Assembly (NCBI GenBank): GCA_956465555.1
Contig: OY101116.1
Coordinates: forward strand, 3,100,001 to 3,164,000
Source of the DNA: Nitzschia sp. pyKryTriq1
Taxonomy: Eukaryota; Bacillariophyta; Bacillariophyceae; Bacillariales; Bacillariaceae
Direction of reading: 5' to 3'
DNA: 64,000 nt
The position numbers and the translations under genes are program-made. This document shows, piece after piece, positions 8,235-18,919 of the stretch. Below the pieces are notes generated by a model. It was not told the DNA's origin, searched no databases, and was given only the letters and a program-made list of their open reading frames with translations. Every line of letters begins with the position of its first letter. Position 1 is the first letter of the stretch.

Positions 8235-11200
8235 TCAGCACAAAAATGGCGCGGGGACTTTTCTGCTCCCTACAGAGGCCCGTCCATATTTATTTGGCAC
8301 TTGTGCTCGGCTGGCCTCTTGTATTCGAGCTCTTCGGATTTCAGCCAGTCGAGCCCTTCTAGATCCTCGTTTACACTCAATTTTCTCCGTTTCAACAACG
8401 ATAGCCTGGGACGGTGAGGGGGCCTTTAAGACTGATTTCAACGGCGAAAGTGATTTCGTGGGTTGGTTGATGGTGATTGAAGGTTTGGTTTGACGTGCTG
8501 GTGTGCGGGACACCGACGACACGTCAGGACTTCTTTGGCTTCTCTCGTCTCGTTGGTCCGTTGGTCCGATATAGCCCTCATCTTCCGAGCCAGACGCAGA
8601 GTTGACGTCACCTTCGTACGCAACCTCCTCTCTCTTAGTGAACCAATATCGAAAGTCATCGGAAGGCATTGGGGGCGAATTTTTCCCTGCCGGAGGATGG
8701 GACGTAGCTTCATCCATTGTTGGGGCAATGAAGGTCACCCTTCGAATAGATGGTGCTGGGAGGTATACTGGTGTCAATACCTGGATAAGAGGTGGGTCAA
8801 GAGGCTCTGCTTGGTTGTTCTGAGCATCAAGCTTTGGTCCATTCTGTACACCTGCACACAACCTGCTGTGGTGGGAGCTTCGTTCTGCCCTGATAGGCAA
8901 AGAACTCTCTTCGTCAGACGGACCTTCGTCGTATTCTTCGTCGTTCGGAAGCGAAGCTTTAGATTCTAGGATTAGCTCATCGTCAGGCACGTTTAGGTAG
9001 ATCATTGTCCTATCGGGTGCAGATTGAAGATTGTGTTCATGTGCCGAGGAAGGCGAGATGTCTTTTTCGACTTTGATCTCTGCGGGTTCGTCGGATACTT
9101 CAAGATGGCGCTTGTATGGCTGAAATCCACTAGCGTCGTCTTGAGTCGTCCTGATATCGGTTGACAACATTAACATTGAACCAATTGGCACATACGAGTG
9201 AAAGGCCATTGATGACATCATTTCTGAGACCTCATCATCCAGTCTTTCATCGTCGGGAGCATCCGTGCTTTCTTCCGTTGATTCTATCTTAGCAGGCAGC
9301 ATTTCGTCGGCTGGTCCGACGGCATTTCCCCCTGCTGACTTTGTGTCAGTATTGACTCTATCTGTAACAGTGTTGTCACCTCCGTCTGTGCCCCCCTCGG
9401 TCAGAAGGTCAGAATTGCTGTCTAAGGTAGATTCATTCCCGTCCTCCTCCGATTCAGAATAGTCGAGGACCGACTCATATCCCTCGTCATCACTATGAAA
9501 TACGAAAGCGGTTCGACCAAGTCCTTCTTTCACTTCCAAACGATTTTTTGTTCTGACATCCTGATGCTGAGTGGCATCCTCTCGATTCCTTTCGGTTTGA
9601 GCTTGCGTCGGGATAGAGCCCCCGTCTAAATATTGACCGAGAATCGAGCTCTTGTTAGTGGAGACTTCAGATAGAGTATCGATACTGGTTTTACCTGACG
9701 ACGTCTCACTACAGTGGTGCATGTGTGAATCATCGCCGGTGACCCTAGTCACGCGGACTTCGCTGTCAGGACTCTTGCAATTATCTTCGCCGCGATTCGT
9801 GGAACATTCTGTCTCGAGAATATCAAACCTCCTTCCATCGATGGCAGATCTGGTACTCTCTGCAGCCGACTCGTGGACTTGATGATGCTCGTAGTCGTGC
9901 TTGGAGCGATCGTACGTCTTACGCGAAGCGTGATTATCGTTCCTTGGTTCTTCAATGCAGTTTTCAGGGTACGGGGAATTCGTCCAATTGCAGAGGGAAG
10001 CCAAAGTTGGAGCCGTCGTCCTCTCCCCACGGGCACTTGATTCGAATAATTCGATGAGAGCACCCACCGGAGGACCTTCATGCTCGAAAAACATTGGAAG
10101 TGCACGCATGGCTGATCTGAGCTCTGGAACTTCTCCTTTTTCTCGCTTGCTCTGAAGATCCCGGGTACGTTCACCAGTCAAGTGGCTTGATTTCGAGGAC
10201 ACTTCGCATAGTGTCATTTGGACTTCTGGATCAGAAAACATAGCAACTGCCTCTGTTTCGACTGGCTGAGTTAGTTCCTCTGGTTCGACTGGATGAGTTA
10301 CTTCCTCTGGTTCAACTTGCTGAACCAATTCCTCTGGCTCGACTTGCTGAACAAATCCTTCTGGTTCAACTGGCTGAGCAAATCCGCGAGCAATATTTAC
10401 CAGACACGAAATTGAGACTTCATCATTATGAGCCGAATGAATAGACAGTTCGGAGATGTCTGACTCTGATTCTGATTCTAATTCAACAGAGTCATCTTCA
10501 CCCGTGCTACACTCGAGCACATATAGATCAATATTCTCCATGTCAAGTATCTGTTGAACACTTTGGAAGTAAGCCAGTAGCAAAGGGGCCTTGAGATCTT
10601 CCTCTTCTTTCAAAATTTGATTAAGCCCATCGAACAAGACCATCTTGTGAGCATGCTCTTCCTCTGTGGAAGAGATAGATTCGATACTGGTAGCTTCTGA
10701 CAGCACCGCTTCTTCAAGTGATACCGATATCGCACATGCATTCATTTTTTGAATCGAAGCATCTTTACCAACCTCTTTTGTGCCAGATTGTGGTAGCTGT
10801 ATATAGATAGATTCTAAACCTTTCTCATCAGCAAAAAGAAGTGATAACTGTGCACCCTCTCGACGGACACAACCCAACATGGTACCATCTGCTAGTCTGC
10901 TGTGAGGAGAACTTTTATCAGCGGCGCACTCCGCAGCCAAATTATCATCGCGACATTCATCTTGTCGAGCGATTGATGTTATTTCAGGTGAGTAACTCAA
11001 TTGTCCTTCTTTTGTCGATGATGCTTGATCGTCCTTCAAGAGCTGATAAGCCGTTTCAACGCTCTTCATTAGACTCTCAAGTGTCTCGCTGTGGTCGGCC
11101 TCGTACTCTGAGCATCCACTTTCGGTTCCCCCCTCTACACATGATACAGATCGTGCTTCACACTCCCCATCATCCCGCCTTGGACGGTTTTGTTCTGTGC

Positions 11201-11357
11201 CAGATATGCACCGTTCAGGTTCTCTATTCTCGGCAACACTGTTTTCTTTTGGATGATGAGATGCTGGCGCCGATGAAAGTTTGCCCGCCTTTTTAACGTA
11301 AGCTTTTTCTTCATTCTTACTTCGAATCTTCTTGAATAGTAACTTGAATTTCCTCAT
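8235..11357 (-). CDS. Large acidic protein of unknown function
   Basis: Single exon, 1040 aa from the ATG at 11357 (MRKFKLLFKKIRSKNEEKAY). The N-terminus is basic; the rest is rich in Glu, Asp and Ser. About 45 residues encoded by 10249-10387 form roughly four 11-residue repeats of the type (A/V)QQVEPEELV. The C-terminal third has a short less-disordered stretch (SIRRVTFIAPTMDEATSHP, DDFRYWFTKREE, KSVLKAPSPS), then an Arg-rich segment (CKRGSRRARLAEIRRARI). The phrases RRVTF and LKSVLK could be phosphatase-1-like docking motifs, but that is a guess. No domain, signal peptide or membrane segment was recognised. It is probably mostly disordered; the function is unknown. Confidence 0.75.
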   Translation of the reverse strand: MRKFKLLFKKIRSKNEEKAYVKKAGKLSSAPASHHPKENSVAENREPERCISGTEQNRPRRDDGECEARSVSCVEGGTESGCSEYEADHSETLESLMKSVETAYQLLKDDQASSTKEGQLSYSPEITSIARQDECRDDNLAAECAADKSSPHSRLADGTMLGCVRREGAQLSLLFADEKGLESIYIQLPQSGTKEVGKDASIQKMNACAISVSLEEAVLSEATSIESISSTEEEHAHKMVLFDGLNQILKEEEDLKAPLLLAYFQSVQQILDMENIDLYVLECSTGEDDSVELESESESDISELSIHSAHNDEVSISCLVNIARGFAQPVEPEGFVQQVEPEELVQQVEPEEVTHPVEPEELTQPVETEAVAMFSDPEVQMTLCEVSSKSSHLTGERTRDLQSKREKGEVPELRSAMRALPMFFEHEGPPVGALIELFESSARGERTTAPTLASLCNWTNSPYPENCIEEPRNDNHASRKTYDRSKHDYEHHQVHESAAESTRSAIDGRRFDILETECSTNRGEDNCKSPDSEVRVTRVTGDDSHMHHCSETSSGKTSIDTLSEVSTNKSSILGQYLDGGSIPTQAQTERNREDATQHQDVRTKNRLEVKEGLGRTAFVFHSDDEGYESVLDYSESEEDGNESTLDSNSDLLTEGGTDGGDNTVTDRVNTDTKSAGGNAVGPADEMLPAKIESTEESTDAPDDERLDDEVSEMMSSMAFHSYVPIGSMLMLSTDIRTTQDDASGFQPYKRHLEVSDEPAEIKVEKDISPSSAHEHNLQSAPDRTMIYLNVPDDELILESKASLPNDEEYDEGPSDEESSLPIRAERSSHHSRLCAGVQNGPKLDAQNNQAEPLDPPLIQVLTPVYLPAPSIRRVTFIAPTMDEATSHPPAGKNSPPMPSDDFRYWFTKREEVAYEGDVNSASGSEDEGYIGPTDQRDERSQRSPDVSSVSRTPARQTKPSITINQPTKSLSPLKSVLKAPSPSQAIVVETEKIECKRGSRRARLAEIRRARIQEASRAQVPNKYGRASVGSRKVPAPFLC
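10249..10387 (-). repeat. 33-base coding tandem repeat
   Basis: About four imperfect 33-base units encode an 11-residue motif around QxVEPEExx. They lie inside the large acidic gene. The frame is kept, so the repeat varies by whole codons. Confidence 0.8.
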
Positions 11358-12659
11358 GGTAAAAAGCAAACCGTCTCGATTCCTGGCAAGTTATTCTATT
11401 TCGTAGCAATGGGAATGGATAATGATGATCATGGATCATGCATGTGATGAGAAAAGATTTGGAATTTGGAGAGGGATGGCGAAAAAAATGTGTCGGTTGG
11501 AAGGCCGCAACGGTCGGAAGGTTCCTAAGTAAACTCGCCTCTTCACCGGAGAGAGCTAATTTATTAATTATTGACATCCGTTGAAATATAAAAAATGGTC
11601 GTCCTAGTCGAATATAAAAGGAGTAAGAAACCCCCGGCGAGGAGCTCTCTACAGAGTACGCACGGTGCTTGGTACCTGGTACATACAGTACCGGTACCGG
11701 TACCTGGTACCGGTATGGATACCTACCGAGTAGTCTCTACTCTAGTAGCTCTAGAGAGTAGAGTTGTGAGACCGGTGTCTGCCTCTACTCTAGTAGTAGC
11801 TAGTAGTATACGGCAATCAGTTGTATGAAATCGTTTGGTACTCTGCGCTGCCAACTATGCATGGAAGAGAAGCTTCCCATTCTACGTGCTAGTTCCTTGG
11901 CAGCAGCCTGCTCTAATGTTGAATCGCGCAAGCGAAATCGACGAAGGATGCAACAAGCACAGAACTATGTACTCGAGTAGTAGAGAGCAGGTTCCACCGT
12001 CTTTGTAGACGTGCAGACTAGCGCGGATGATCCCGTACCGGTGAACAGAGTCCACTGAGTCAATCAGAGGACTGTCTGGCGTGGCTGCTCTATCGTCTTC
12101 CGGCGGAAGAGAGATGATTTATTGCTCTCGACCGTCAAGGTACTGGTAGTAACTCTAAATTAGACAGTGCACTTTTTCGCTGCTTTACGATATCTAGTAA
12201 AGAAATAGTAGAGTTCGTCTCTACTTCGTATCAGTACGAGAGACTACAGTACTACAAGTACGCGCATAGTACTTGCACTGAAATGGTAGTTGTACATGGT
12301 AGGTCCAACTTGTACTACTACTCTAGTAGAGGGACTATCTCTTTCGACTAGATGAACAGGGTAGAGAAAGCTAGCGAAGAAGGGTCAAAGCATGAATTCA
12401 ACCAGTCGGTAAATTGACGGGGCAATCGACGGAAATAAGAATCCATTCGATGATTCATTCCTGGAGCGTACGAGTGACGTTTTCAGTTCGGTTGTAAAAA
12501 ACAATACAGTATTGCTTCCCCTCATGGTAGACAGTTCTTGGTCCACCATAAAGGTGTCTTCTGGAGCCGATCAATCTTACAGGAGGAGCACAGCCAAATC
12601 AGCTCCTTTCCGATACAGTACGTGTACAGTACTATTGTCTCTAGAGTCCTCGTTGCTCG
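11358..12659. other. Intergenic, 1.3 kb, palindrome- and CTAG-rich
   Basis: The GTAC cluster at about 11655-11715 includes GTACCGGTACCGGTACC. It is followed by repeated CTCTAG/CTAGTAGT words to about 11815, and again at 12200-12340 (TAGTAC, CTAGTAGAG). This is upstream DNA of the acidic gene and 3' DNA of the permease. No gene was recognised. Confidence 0.55.
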
Positions 12660-14429
12660 TCATGAAATTTCCGCATCCGTGACCGGAACAGCAGAATTTT
12701 CACCATTTTCCACTGGAAGCTTGCTATACCTGCAGCAAGCAGTAGAGCACGGAGCACCTCTGTAAAAATAGTAGATCGACATACCGGATAGGTTGATTCC
12801 AAGGCTAAAGAGAAGAGTCATCGGACTTGCCAAAACAAAAATAATCACAATCGCGACGACTGGCGGGAGCAAGAAAAAGAAACATCCGGTTGTGCCTAGA
12901 GGGATTCGAAATGGTCTTGGGACTGGCGAGTAGATAGAGAAGAGGAGCGAATATTTCACAGTCAGTTTTTAGTCAAGAATCAACAAGTAATTGCATCTAC
13001 ATTTGCACTTGTTGCAGGCCCACATAAACACTTGCACACGTACCATCGGCCTTTGAGATTCGCAGTTTCATAAATGCCGCATATTCCAATAGTAGAGAAA
13101 TAGCATAGTTGAAGTTGAGCATTTCGATCAACTCCTCGAGATCGAACGAGCCCATTGCAATGATGACCAACACTCCGAGAATTATACCGTACGTCGGTGT
13201 ACCATGACGGCTTCGGGTGGCAAAAATCTTTGGCACAAATCCTCGTTCAGCCATTCCCATGAGTTGAAATGCATCGGCACTGAGCTCGGCCTGAAACAAG
13301 GCAATATTCGACACCCCAGCGGCAAATACCACCCAAGCACCAAGCCATTCACCACCGATTTCTTCCGCGGCTGTCGTCAAATATCCGTCCACCCAGTCTT
13401 CTGGTTCCGAGTCTGTAGCACCAATTGCAACCAACATAGGAAGCATGTAGCCAGACATCATGAATACCACTCCCCATCCCAACGCGCGCGGAAGGGTGTA
13501 TCCCGGATCCCTGACTTCAGCCGAGTAGCTGGCGGTCGCGTCGTAGGAGTTGAGATTCCAGAATAAGTTGTTGAGTAATGGGCGCCAGAGGATCGCACCG
13601 GACATAATTGCTGGCCACAGCCCTTGCGCCGTTTCCTCTCCACCGTCACCTGGAACCTCAAACCAGCGGCTAGTATCCACTTTGAAAATTCCAATCAACA
13701 CCATGATCAGAAATGGGCTCATTGAAATCAGTCCAATCACAATGGCCATGTTTCCGACAATATGCAATCCCTTCCAGTTGAGATATCCAAGCAACGTTGT
13801 CGTCGAGGCGAGAAGCATGAATCGAACAAAAGGATCAATCTCATCATCGGCAGCCGATGTCCACAACTGAAAAACATAATCCAAAAAGAGCACAGGATAG
13901 ATCGCGTCTGGCATTTTTTATTTTCAGATGAATTCAGAATTCACGTTAGCTGCCCTTTTTCCAAAACGGCACATTCCTTTAAACCCCAGCGAACCTTCCA
14001 ACTTTGATACTCACTGTCTGTGGCACCGGCAACCCACCCCAGATATCCAGCTTGCCAGCCCGCTGCTGAACCAAAGGCCTCCTCTACCCAGGCCACGCCG
14101 CCAGAAGCTTCTGGATACGCCGCACCTAATTCCGCTGTGACCATGGCTTCGGGGACGGACCAGACCAGGGGGAAGATGATGAATCCTAAAATGCTCACAA
14201 AAAATCCAGCGGACCGCACACTCTCTTCAATCCCGAACGGCCCTCCTGATACATTGTAAAACACAATCATCGCGAGAGGAAGCACTCCCAAGTAATGTAC
14301 ATGGTCCTGCTCTGCTGGCGGGGACACAAACTCGTCGCATTCAAGCTCGAGTGGCATTGTTGCATCTTTTTCCGAGGGTTTGTCTCGGAACGCTCCGTTT
14401 TGCGGGGTGTCTTCATAGGTAGCTGTCAT
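12660..14429 (-). CDS. APC-superfamily permease of the PUT/LAT (polyamine uptake) type
   Basis: Exons are complement(12660..12922, 13044..13907, 14015..14429), 513 aa, frames consistent. A cytosolic N-terminus is followed by about 12 hydrophobic segments. Signature stretches are FYNVSGGPFGIEESVRSAG, LVWSVPEAMVTAELGAAYPE, GATDNAIYPVLFLDYV, NNLFWNLNSYDATASYSAEV and VPRPFRIPLG. They closely follow plant PUT/RMV1 transporters, proton-coupled importers of polyamines and paraquat. The first splice gives GATDN and the second gives SKADVPRPFRIP, both expected from the family. The substrate (polyamine or amino acid) is inferred from family only. The last about 30 residues after the final membrane segment are not conserved. 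Confidence 0.9.
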
Positions 14430-15414
14430 GGGCAGAGTCAATGGGGTTGCTTTACTCTGGCAAACAAAAGTTGTTGTCGACTGTCAACTGTCAACAACTA
14501 CTGTCAATGCATTATTATTATTTTTTGTACTGTAGTCCCTCGTTCCTTTTTGGTGCTATCGTACCTGTTTCTTGATGGACCGGACGGGAACGGTGCGTAA
14601 ATAGTCGTTGGTCGTTTTTACTACTAGTAGTAGTACGAGTATTGGTACTTGCAGAGATCGCCACAATCCGATGTCCCTTTGCTTTGAATTATTTTTGTAT
14701 GCATGCTCTCTCTCGGTACGGTACCTGGTACTGTAGTAGAGTGCCGGTACCGGTACCAGGTACAGTACTGGTACCGTAGAGGGTTACGGGTCTCTGCAGT
14801 ACACAGGGCGGAGTACTGTACCTGGTACGAGTGTGGTATTGCCTGGTATCCGTACTGTACAAGTACCTCGCGCTCTTCTGGTGTGTGCTGTCTACCACGG
14901 TAGTGTACTTGTACCATACCAGCACGAAATACTGCGTACGAGTACCGACGCTAAATAGGGACAGTCAGTAGGTATGATTCATTGGAATCGAAACCAACGA
15001 AACAATACTCACTCATCTTCTTCCTTCTTCACAGTCTACTGGTAGGCTTTATCTCTACAGTACTCTCTACTCTAGCTCTACTCTACTAGTAGCTCTAGTG
15101 TACGAGTACGTATTTTGCCTTCATCAAGACTCCGACTTGCTCGTTCATCCTGTATCTTAGGATGAAAGGATGATTCCGTTTAAAATATTTGGATGGGAAT
15201 TCTTTGCTGAGAAGCAGCACCGGCTAACCGTCCGAAGACAACGACGACGACTCACCCCTCTCGTGCGGGGTACCAGTACTGTACCGTACCGGTAGAGGAT
15301 ATTCACATAGACTAGACTACCGGACACAAATATCATGCAATCACATCAACATAGCTATCAGTTTAAAATTCTCTATATGTACTCGATATCTCTTGGAATG
15401 GGTCGGCCGGTCGA
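14430..15414. other. Intergenic with the densest GTAC palindrome field
   Basis: About 14714-14946 is nearly continuous palindromic sequence (GGTACGGTACCTGGTACTG, GCCGGTACCGGTACCAGG and similar). A smaller cluster lies at 15269-15294, and CTCTAC/CTAGTAG words at 15045-15105. It separates the permease start from the acyl-CoA dehydrogenase 3' end. No gene was found. Confidence 0.6.
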
Positions 15415-17906
15415 TTATGCAAAACTCTTGCGATCAACCGCTGCCAATCGCTCTTCTGTTCCGAGAAGCGCCGGTCGCACGTATCCTTCTCGGCCTTCTT
15501 CGGGAGTCAGGTGAGGGAAGACATCAACTTGAATCAAAACATCGCGGAGAGCCTCAGCCTTGGCGATAATGTCAGCTTCTGCTTGGGTAGGCTCGCGCTT
15601 GTCACGTCTAAGCACTGAGGCAATCTTGTCCGCTTCCACGCAAATAGGAAGGGCACGGATCAAGTCCGATACCTGGTGGACTTCTCCCTCGGGGGCCATG
15701 TAAATACCATCAGTGAACATATCTCGGAGTCCCGAAGGAGTGGTGAGCAGACGAGATACCTCTTTGGTCAGTTGGTCATTGGGCGACTTGTAAGGACGTG
15801 TGAGCGAACCAAGTGGGAAGCATCCCATTTTCATCACGGTGCTGGCAACAGGGCCCAAGGGTCCAGGGAAGTTCTGCGAAGCTTCGTTCAAAGCGTCCTG
15901 TGCTTGCTTTTCCAGACGGAGCATGGCGTGCTCCGTGATCGCCTCCAAGCCTTCTACTCCACGTTGTCGACTGTAGTGGTGAAGAGTAGCGTAACCTAGG
16001 AAAATGGCTCCCATAGCATCGGAGAGACGACCCATGAGAAGTTCTTCAAACTTAAGACGACCGCCCAAGGTGAAGCAAAGATCGGCGGTCAGGGCGAAGT
16101 TGGCGGATAGGCGAAGAAGTTGCTTTTCGTGGTAGTCGAGCAATTTGTTGCCATCCTTGTACGCCGTCTTTGATCGGGTAGCTGTCGAGACAGTGGCACC
16201 GACACCCCGGGTGATGGATCGAGCAAAGTTCGAAAGGCCGTGGTTTACAACTTTGTAGAATTGTCTGACAAATGTCTCTGTGGCCTTGTCCTCTTCTTCA
16301 CGTGGTGCTTGCAAGGATTGGATGAGCTCCAGCATGTGCGGGTGGCAACGAGTCAAACCCTGTCCGATAATTTGGAACGACCGAGTCATGATGTTTGCTC
16401 CTTCGACGGTAATGGCAATAGGCAAACTCATGTATCCATTCGCCATGTAGTTATTGTCACCACGGCAAATAGCAGATCCGGCAGCAATATCCATACCGTG
16501 TTCCACCATGCGACGACCACGTTCTGTGCAGTTCTGCTTCATGATCGAGGAGACGACCATAGGGGCTTCATGGTTGTCGACAATGGCATTCATCAAGTCA
16601 CATCCAGCGATGGTAATCAAGGCGTCGCTACCGGCAAGCGACATGGCCTCCTGAATGCCTCCAAACTCAGCAATGGGAACACGGAATTGCTTTCGGACTC
16701 GTGAATAGGCTCCGACAGCACCGACGAGGATACGACCGGCACCGGCAGATCCAGCAGGAAGACTGACTCCACGACCCTCAGCTAGGCACTCCACAAACAT
16801 GTGCCATCCAAATCCACATCTATCGCGTCCTCCCAAAATGTTGCTCATGGGAATCCACACCTCTTCTCCTTCGACGGTACCGTTCATGAAGGCGGCATTC
16901 AAAGGCATGTGTCGGGGTCCCATTCGCAATCCTGGATGGTCACGTCTAATGAAATCAAAAAGAGAAAAGTATATTTTGTGAGAATTGAATTTCATGTCAC
17001 ACGAGTATTTCCACGCCATCTGCCCGCGATTTTGACTTACTCCAAGAGGGCTACAGTGAATCCCTCTTCACCTTGTCCCTTAAGCAAACCCTTAGGGTCG
17101 GAAAGGTTCAAGCCAAGTCCAACGACTCCAGCCACAGGAGCCAACGTGATGTATCGCTTCTTGAATGACGCAACAATTCCTAGTTCTCCATTTCGCTCTT
17201 CGACGACGGCATCGCTCTGAATGAGCGAGGTAGCATCACTTCCAGAATGAGGTCCAGTCAATCCAAAACAAGGAATGAGTGTTCCATCCGCCAAACGGGG
17301 CAAGAAGTACTGCTTTTGCTCATCGGTTCCATATCGAGCGAGCAATTCGCCGGGACCCAAACTGTTGGGCACAGCGACTGTCGCGTTGGCGTCAAAGCAG
17401 TGGGTGGCCAGTTTCGCCAAAATAGCAGAAACAGCATGAGTCGAAAAGCCCTTGCCTCCCCATTCCTTGGGGATCTTGAGAGCAAAGAAACCTTTGTCGC
17501 GCATGTAGTCCCAGGCTTCCTTGGTGAAGTCCTTCTTGTTGACGACGTCATGATCGTTGATGAGACCGCACAGGGCATTCACTTCGTTGTCCAAAAAGGA
17601 TTGTTCGTCCGCGGACAATTTAGGGTCATAAGTAGCCACCAAGTGCTTCAAGCTGGGGTTTCCGCTGAAAATGTCGCGGTCGAACCCAATAGTACCGCAT
17701 CCCAATGCAATTTGTTCGGTCTTGGAAATGGCAGGCATGACACCCTTGGCCATGCGGTAGGCTCGCTTGTCGATGGCCTTGGAAAGACCTAGGAAAGTAC
17801 GGCGTTGCTCATTTCCTCCGAAATTCTGACTGGCAGTGGCGCCAGCGACGCGGGCAGCTACGTTCGCAGTAGCAGCGGATGCAACCGGGCGGCGTGCAGC
17901 AAGCAT
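15415..17906 (-). CDS. FadE-type acyl-CoA dehydrogenase, probably mitochondrial
   Basis: Exons are complement(15415..16945, 17041..17906), 798 aa. The join restores LLERDHPGLRMG. Parts in order: an Ala/Arg-rich N-terminus resembling a mitochondrial presequence (MLAARRPVASAATANVAAR), then the acyl-CoA dehydrogenase N and middle domains (FFALKIPKEWGGKGFS, CFGLTGPHSGSDATS). The FAD-binding C domain follows (VECLAEGRGVSLPAGS, ITVEGANIMTRSFQIIGQG), then a long C-terminal extension of the DUF1974 kind. Length and order match bacterial FadE (about 814 aa) rather than the about 400-aa animal MCAD type. It oxidises acyl-CoA to trans-2-enoyl-CoA, the first step of beta-oxidation. The frame is open for 73 codons upstream of the ATG, but that stretch has no leader character. 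Confidence 0.9.
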
Positions 17907-18919
17907 ATTTATTCTGGAAAATGGAGAGAAAACAGAAGACGAATCGACAACAGAGAACCGATCCAAATCACAAATGGCGAGAAAAATAAATACTGTGTGA
18001 GAACCGTCACTGCAAGTCACCAAACACTGATCAGGAGTGAAACCCCCGAGCTTGTTGCTGGACACATTCAACTCACATTGATGGGAAGGAAGTGTATTAT
18101 TGCTTCCGGCAGCTAGCAAAAGCAATTTTATGATGGTCGATCTTGGTTGTGTTGACCACGCCTGCTAGCCTGGTGTTGACGGTGGTTGGAAATCGGCCAT
18201 CAATCACAAGCGAAGCGGAACGCAAAATCTTTCTCATGTCTGTCGCTCGTCGCGTCGTCGTCTCGTGTTCGCGGCGGGCGAAGAAATTTGGTGTCAACTT
18301 TCCGATCGACGCATCGATGAAAAAACGCGACCGTAATCCAATCGCGTCACGACGAAGAACAGATTGCAGTCGTAAGGACTAAGAAAGTACCTCCAAATTC
18401 CCAAATTCAACGGTCCCATTGCTGCTTCGCCTCCCCCCACGCACATTCCGTACCGGTATGAGTGAGTACAAACGCGCCTCCGCTCTTCGCCGCAAATGCA
18501 TCATCGAGCGAAGTTGATCGTGGTACGAGTACTGTACAAGTACACCGGGCGGTACGGGTACGGTACCAGGTACCAGGGACCAACGAATATTCTTCTGTAC
18601 TAGCTAGAAAGCTAGAGGAATTTCGATCATCGTCAGAAAACTTCAAACTCCGCATGGTATTCTAGAAAAATGACACCCCGCCCTGTGATCTAGATCTTAT
18701 TAGATTGTAGGATACGAAGTACCGAGTACAGCAGCGGACTACGAAAAAGTAGCGCAGTACTATGTCGATATGTTGTGTCCAGCATCCATCCATATTGTAG
18801 TACGAGTACTAAAGAGCCGTTGCTTCTACGCAAGTCTAGTTTTTTATTCATGAATATTATGCACGGCGAACTAGCCCCTGGCTACGGTAGCCTTGGACTA
18901 TATTGATTGATTCATTCTT
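17907..18919. other. Intergenic, about 1 kb
   Basis: This is 5' DNA of the acyl-CoA dehydrogenase. A GTAC cluster sits at about 18521-18575 (GGTACGGGTACGGTACCAGG). No gene was recognised; open frames here lack domain character. Confidence 0.5.
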
